From the NCBI GenBank assembly GCA_905209435.1, contig CAJLTE010000137.1:1-6810 (forward strand): DNA of 6,810 nucleotides, given 5' to 3'. Source of the DNA: an uncultured Blautia sp. (GTDB lineage Bacteria > Bacillota_A > Clostridia > Lachnospirales > Lachnospiraceae). Below the pieces are notes generated by a model. The model was not told where the DNA came from and ran no database searches. It saw nothing but the letters and a program-made list of their open reading frames with translations. The position numbers were made by a program, and so were the translations under genes. Positions 5,427 through 6,810 of this stretch are shown piece after piece (the stretch's first letter is position 1; every line of letters starts with the position of its first letter).

Positions 5427-6810
5427 ATGAAAAAGGTATTGATCGTAGAGGATGAAATTCTGGCAAGACTTGGACTGCGTCAGCTTGTAGACTGGAAGAA
5501 ACTGGATCTGGAACTGCTGCCGGATGCAACAGATGGAGAAGAAGCATTGGAAATGATCCGGAACAGCCGTCCGGATATCATTCTTCTTGATCTGAATATC
5601 CCCAGAGTCAGCGGGCTAGAAATTCTGGAATTTTTGAAGAAAGAAGAAATGCAAACCAGAGTAATCGTGGTAAGCTGCCAGGAAGAATTCGATGTTGTAA
5701 AGAAGGCAATGAAGTTGGGGGCGTATGATTATCTGCGAAAACTGAATCTGAGTTCTGATGAACTGGAAAGTATTCTGGAAAAGTGTCTGGGAGAAACAGA
5801 AGAAAGAAATAAGGTGCATATGCAGGGAATACGTGAGATCCGTTATGAAGAGATTATGAGAGACAGCAGAGATATTTTTGCAGGTACCTGTAATTATCAG
5901 ACATTAATCTGTATACTGGCGAAAGATACAGAAGAGTTGTCCGGGGTTATGGAAATGATCCATAAATGGGCAGAAACCGAACTCAGGGAAGGTCTGCAGA
6001 TTCAGAAGGGAAATCAGTATGGATATTTCCTGCTGAAAGAAAAACCGGAAAGATCTGTTTATATGGAATTAAAGAAAAGGGCAGAGCGGAAAACAGGCAG
6101 AGAACTGTACATGGGAATCTTTGAAGGTTGCATGGAAAAAACTGCGGATCTTGTTCGGGCTGCTGCGATGGCCGAGCAGATACAGCTTTTCAGTTATTAT
6201 GATAAAGAAGAGAAACTGGTGTTTTTTCAGAAGAAGATTGAAACAGAAGGTCATAGTCCACGAGGAATGCATGGATATCTGGATTCCCTAAAAGAGAAGA
6301 TTCGAAGTTTTGACAGAGAAAAAGTTGAACAGGAGCTGTATGGAATCTTCGGACTGATCCGACAGGAGCCTTATGTCAGTATCAATGTGCTGAGAAGAAA
6401 TTTTATGGATATTTTGGGAATTTATTCCCTGGTTGCACAGTCATTGGACGGCGCACTGGAAGAAATAGAGTTGGATGGTGATAATTGTCATTATCAGAAA
6501 ATCATGATGATGGAAAGCCTCAGGGAAATAGAAAAATGGTTTCTGAAATTTAATGATATTTTTATGGAAAAATTCTGGATTGCCTACAAATGCAGTAGAT
6601 CTGAAATCCTGCAGAAAGTAGTAAAATATATAGAAGCGCATATCACGGAACCAATCCATCTGTCAGATGCAGCTGCTGAAACAGGAGTTTCCTCAGCTTA
6701 TCTCAGCACCATGTTCAAAAAAGAAATCGGTTATAATTTCATAGAATATGTAAACCTCCGAAAAATAGAACTGGCCAGACAAATGCTTCAGGATGGAAAA
6801 ATGGTCTATG
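5427..6810 (+). CDS. YesN-like response regulator with C-terminal AraC-type DNA-binding domain (partial, 3' end cut)
   Basis: This is the cytoplasmic partner of the YesM-like kinase and probable activator of the operon. The ATG at 5427 is preceded by AAGGGA (5411-5416) and begins a typical receiver, MKKVLIVEDE. The frame stays open for 461 codons to the window end. The receiver (about 1-121) has the acidic pair E8/D9, phosphate acceptor D55 in IILLDLNIP, S83 and K105. K105 is followed by Leu rather than the usual Pro (YLRKLNL). Residues about 125-390 are a poorly conserved linker usual for YesN regulators. The AraC domain starts near 394 (ILQKVVKYIEAHITEPIHLSDAAAETGVSSAYLSTMFKKE and on, first helix-turn-helix near 411-431), followed by the linking helix NLRKIELARQML. 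The window stops there; most of the second helix-turn-helix lies outside. The Shine-Dalgarno is weaker than that of the transporter genes, consistent with low regulator levels. Confidence 0.93.
   Translation, partial: MKKVLIVEDEILARLGLRQLVDWKKLDLELLPDATDGEEALEMIRNSRPDIILLDLNIPRVSGLEILEFLKKEEMQTRVIVVSCQEEFDVVKKAMKLGAYDYLRKLNLSSDELESILEKCLGETEERNKVHMQGIREIRYEEIMRDSRDIFAGTCNYQTLICILAKDTEELSGVMEMIHKWAETELREGLQIQKGNQYGYFLLKEKPERSVYMELKKRAERKTGRELYMGIFEGCMEKTADLVRAAAMAEQIQLFSYYDKEEKLVFFQKKIETEGHSPRGMHGYLDSLKEKIRSFDREKVEQELYGIFGLIRQEPYVSINVLRRNFMDILGIYSLVAQSLDGALEEIELDGDNCHYQKIMMMESLREIEKWFLKFNDIFMEKFWIAYKCSRSEILQKVVKYIEAHITEPIHLSDAAAETGVSSAYLSTMFKKEIGYNFIEYVNLRKIELARQMLQDGKMVY

Noticed and set aside
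5408..5455. Short open frame from ATG at 5408 before the response regulator
   Set aside because: About 15 codons, no ribosome site of its own, and it overlaps the regulator start in another frame.

Overview
The window looks like a carbohydrate-uptake locus from a low-to-mid GC Firmicute, most likely a gut-type clostridium of the Lachnospiraceae. The basis is the strong AAGGAGG-type Shine-Dalgarno sequences, codon usage rich in A/G with many AGA, GAA and AAA codons, and the gene set itself: a CUT1 sugar ABC transporter with a YesM/YesN-type two-component system. The family-level placement is an impression from protein style, not a computed result.

Layout. Bases 1-33 hold the first 11 codons of a gene on the minus strand whose start (MKKLNVALVGL) resembles the Rossmann N-terminus of Gfo/Idh/MocA-type sugar or cyclitol dehydrogenases. 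Bases 34-391 are a divergent intergenic region with a near-consensus promoter facing left (-10 TATAAT at 143-138), an extended -10 promoter facing right (292-300), and several dyads that could be operators or leader hairpins. On the plus strand, five genes point the same way: a secreted solute-binding protein (392-1660), two MalF/MalG-like permeases (1749-2657 and 2677-3516), a YesM-like membrane histidine kinase (3552-5372), and a YesN-like response regulator with a C-terminal AraC DNA-binding domain (from 5427, cut by the window end). Gaps between the plus-strand genes are 88, 19, 35 and 54 bases, with no strong terminator seen, so one operon is likely. A stem-loop lies in the largest gap, just after the binding-protein gene.

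How the genes work together (inference from families). The binding protein captures an unidentified sugar or oligosaccharide and the two permeases form the channel. No ATPase gene is present here, which is common for CUT1 systems served by a shared MsmX/MsmK-type ATPase. The kinase would sense the ligand, or the loaded binding protein, outside the cell and phosphorylate Asp55 of the regulator. The regulator would then act on the intergenic promoter region, giving a positive feedback loop because the regulators lie downstream in the same operon. The divergent oxidoreductase gene may belong to the same catabolic pathway.

Overall this is a recognisable type of locus. The points worth a second look are details: a binding protein without a lipobox cysteine, an octamer tandem repeat running into its Shine-Dalgarno, dyads at both divergent promoters, a kinase with a non-canonical ATP-binding G1 box, and a permease whose EAA loop lacks the usual proline. 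I found no CRISPR array, tRNA, rRNA, insertion sequence or phage gene.
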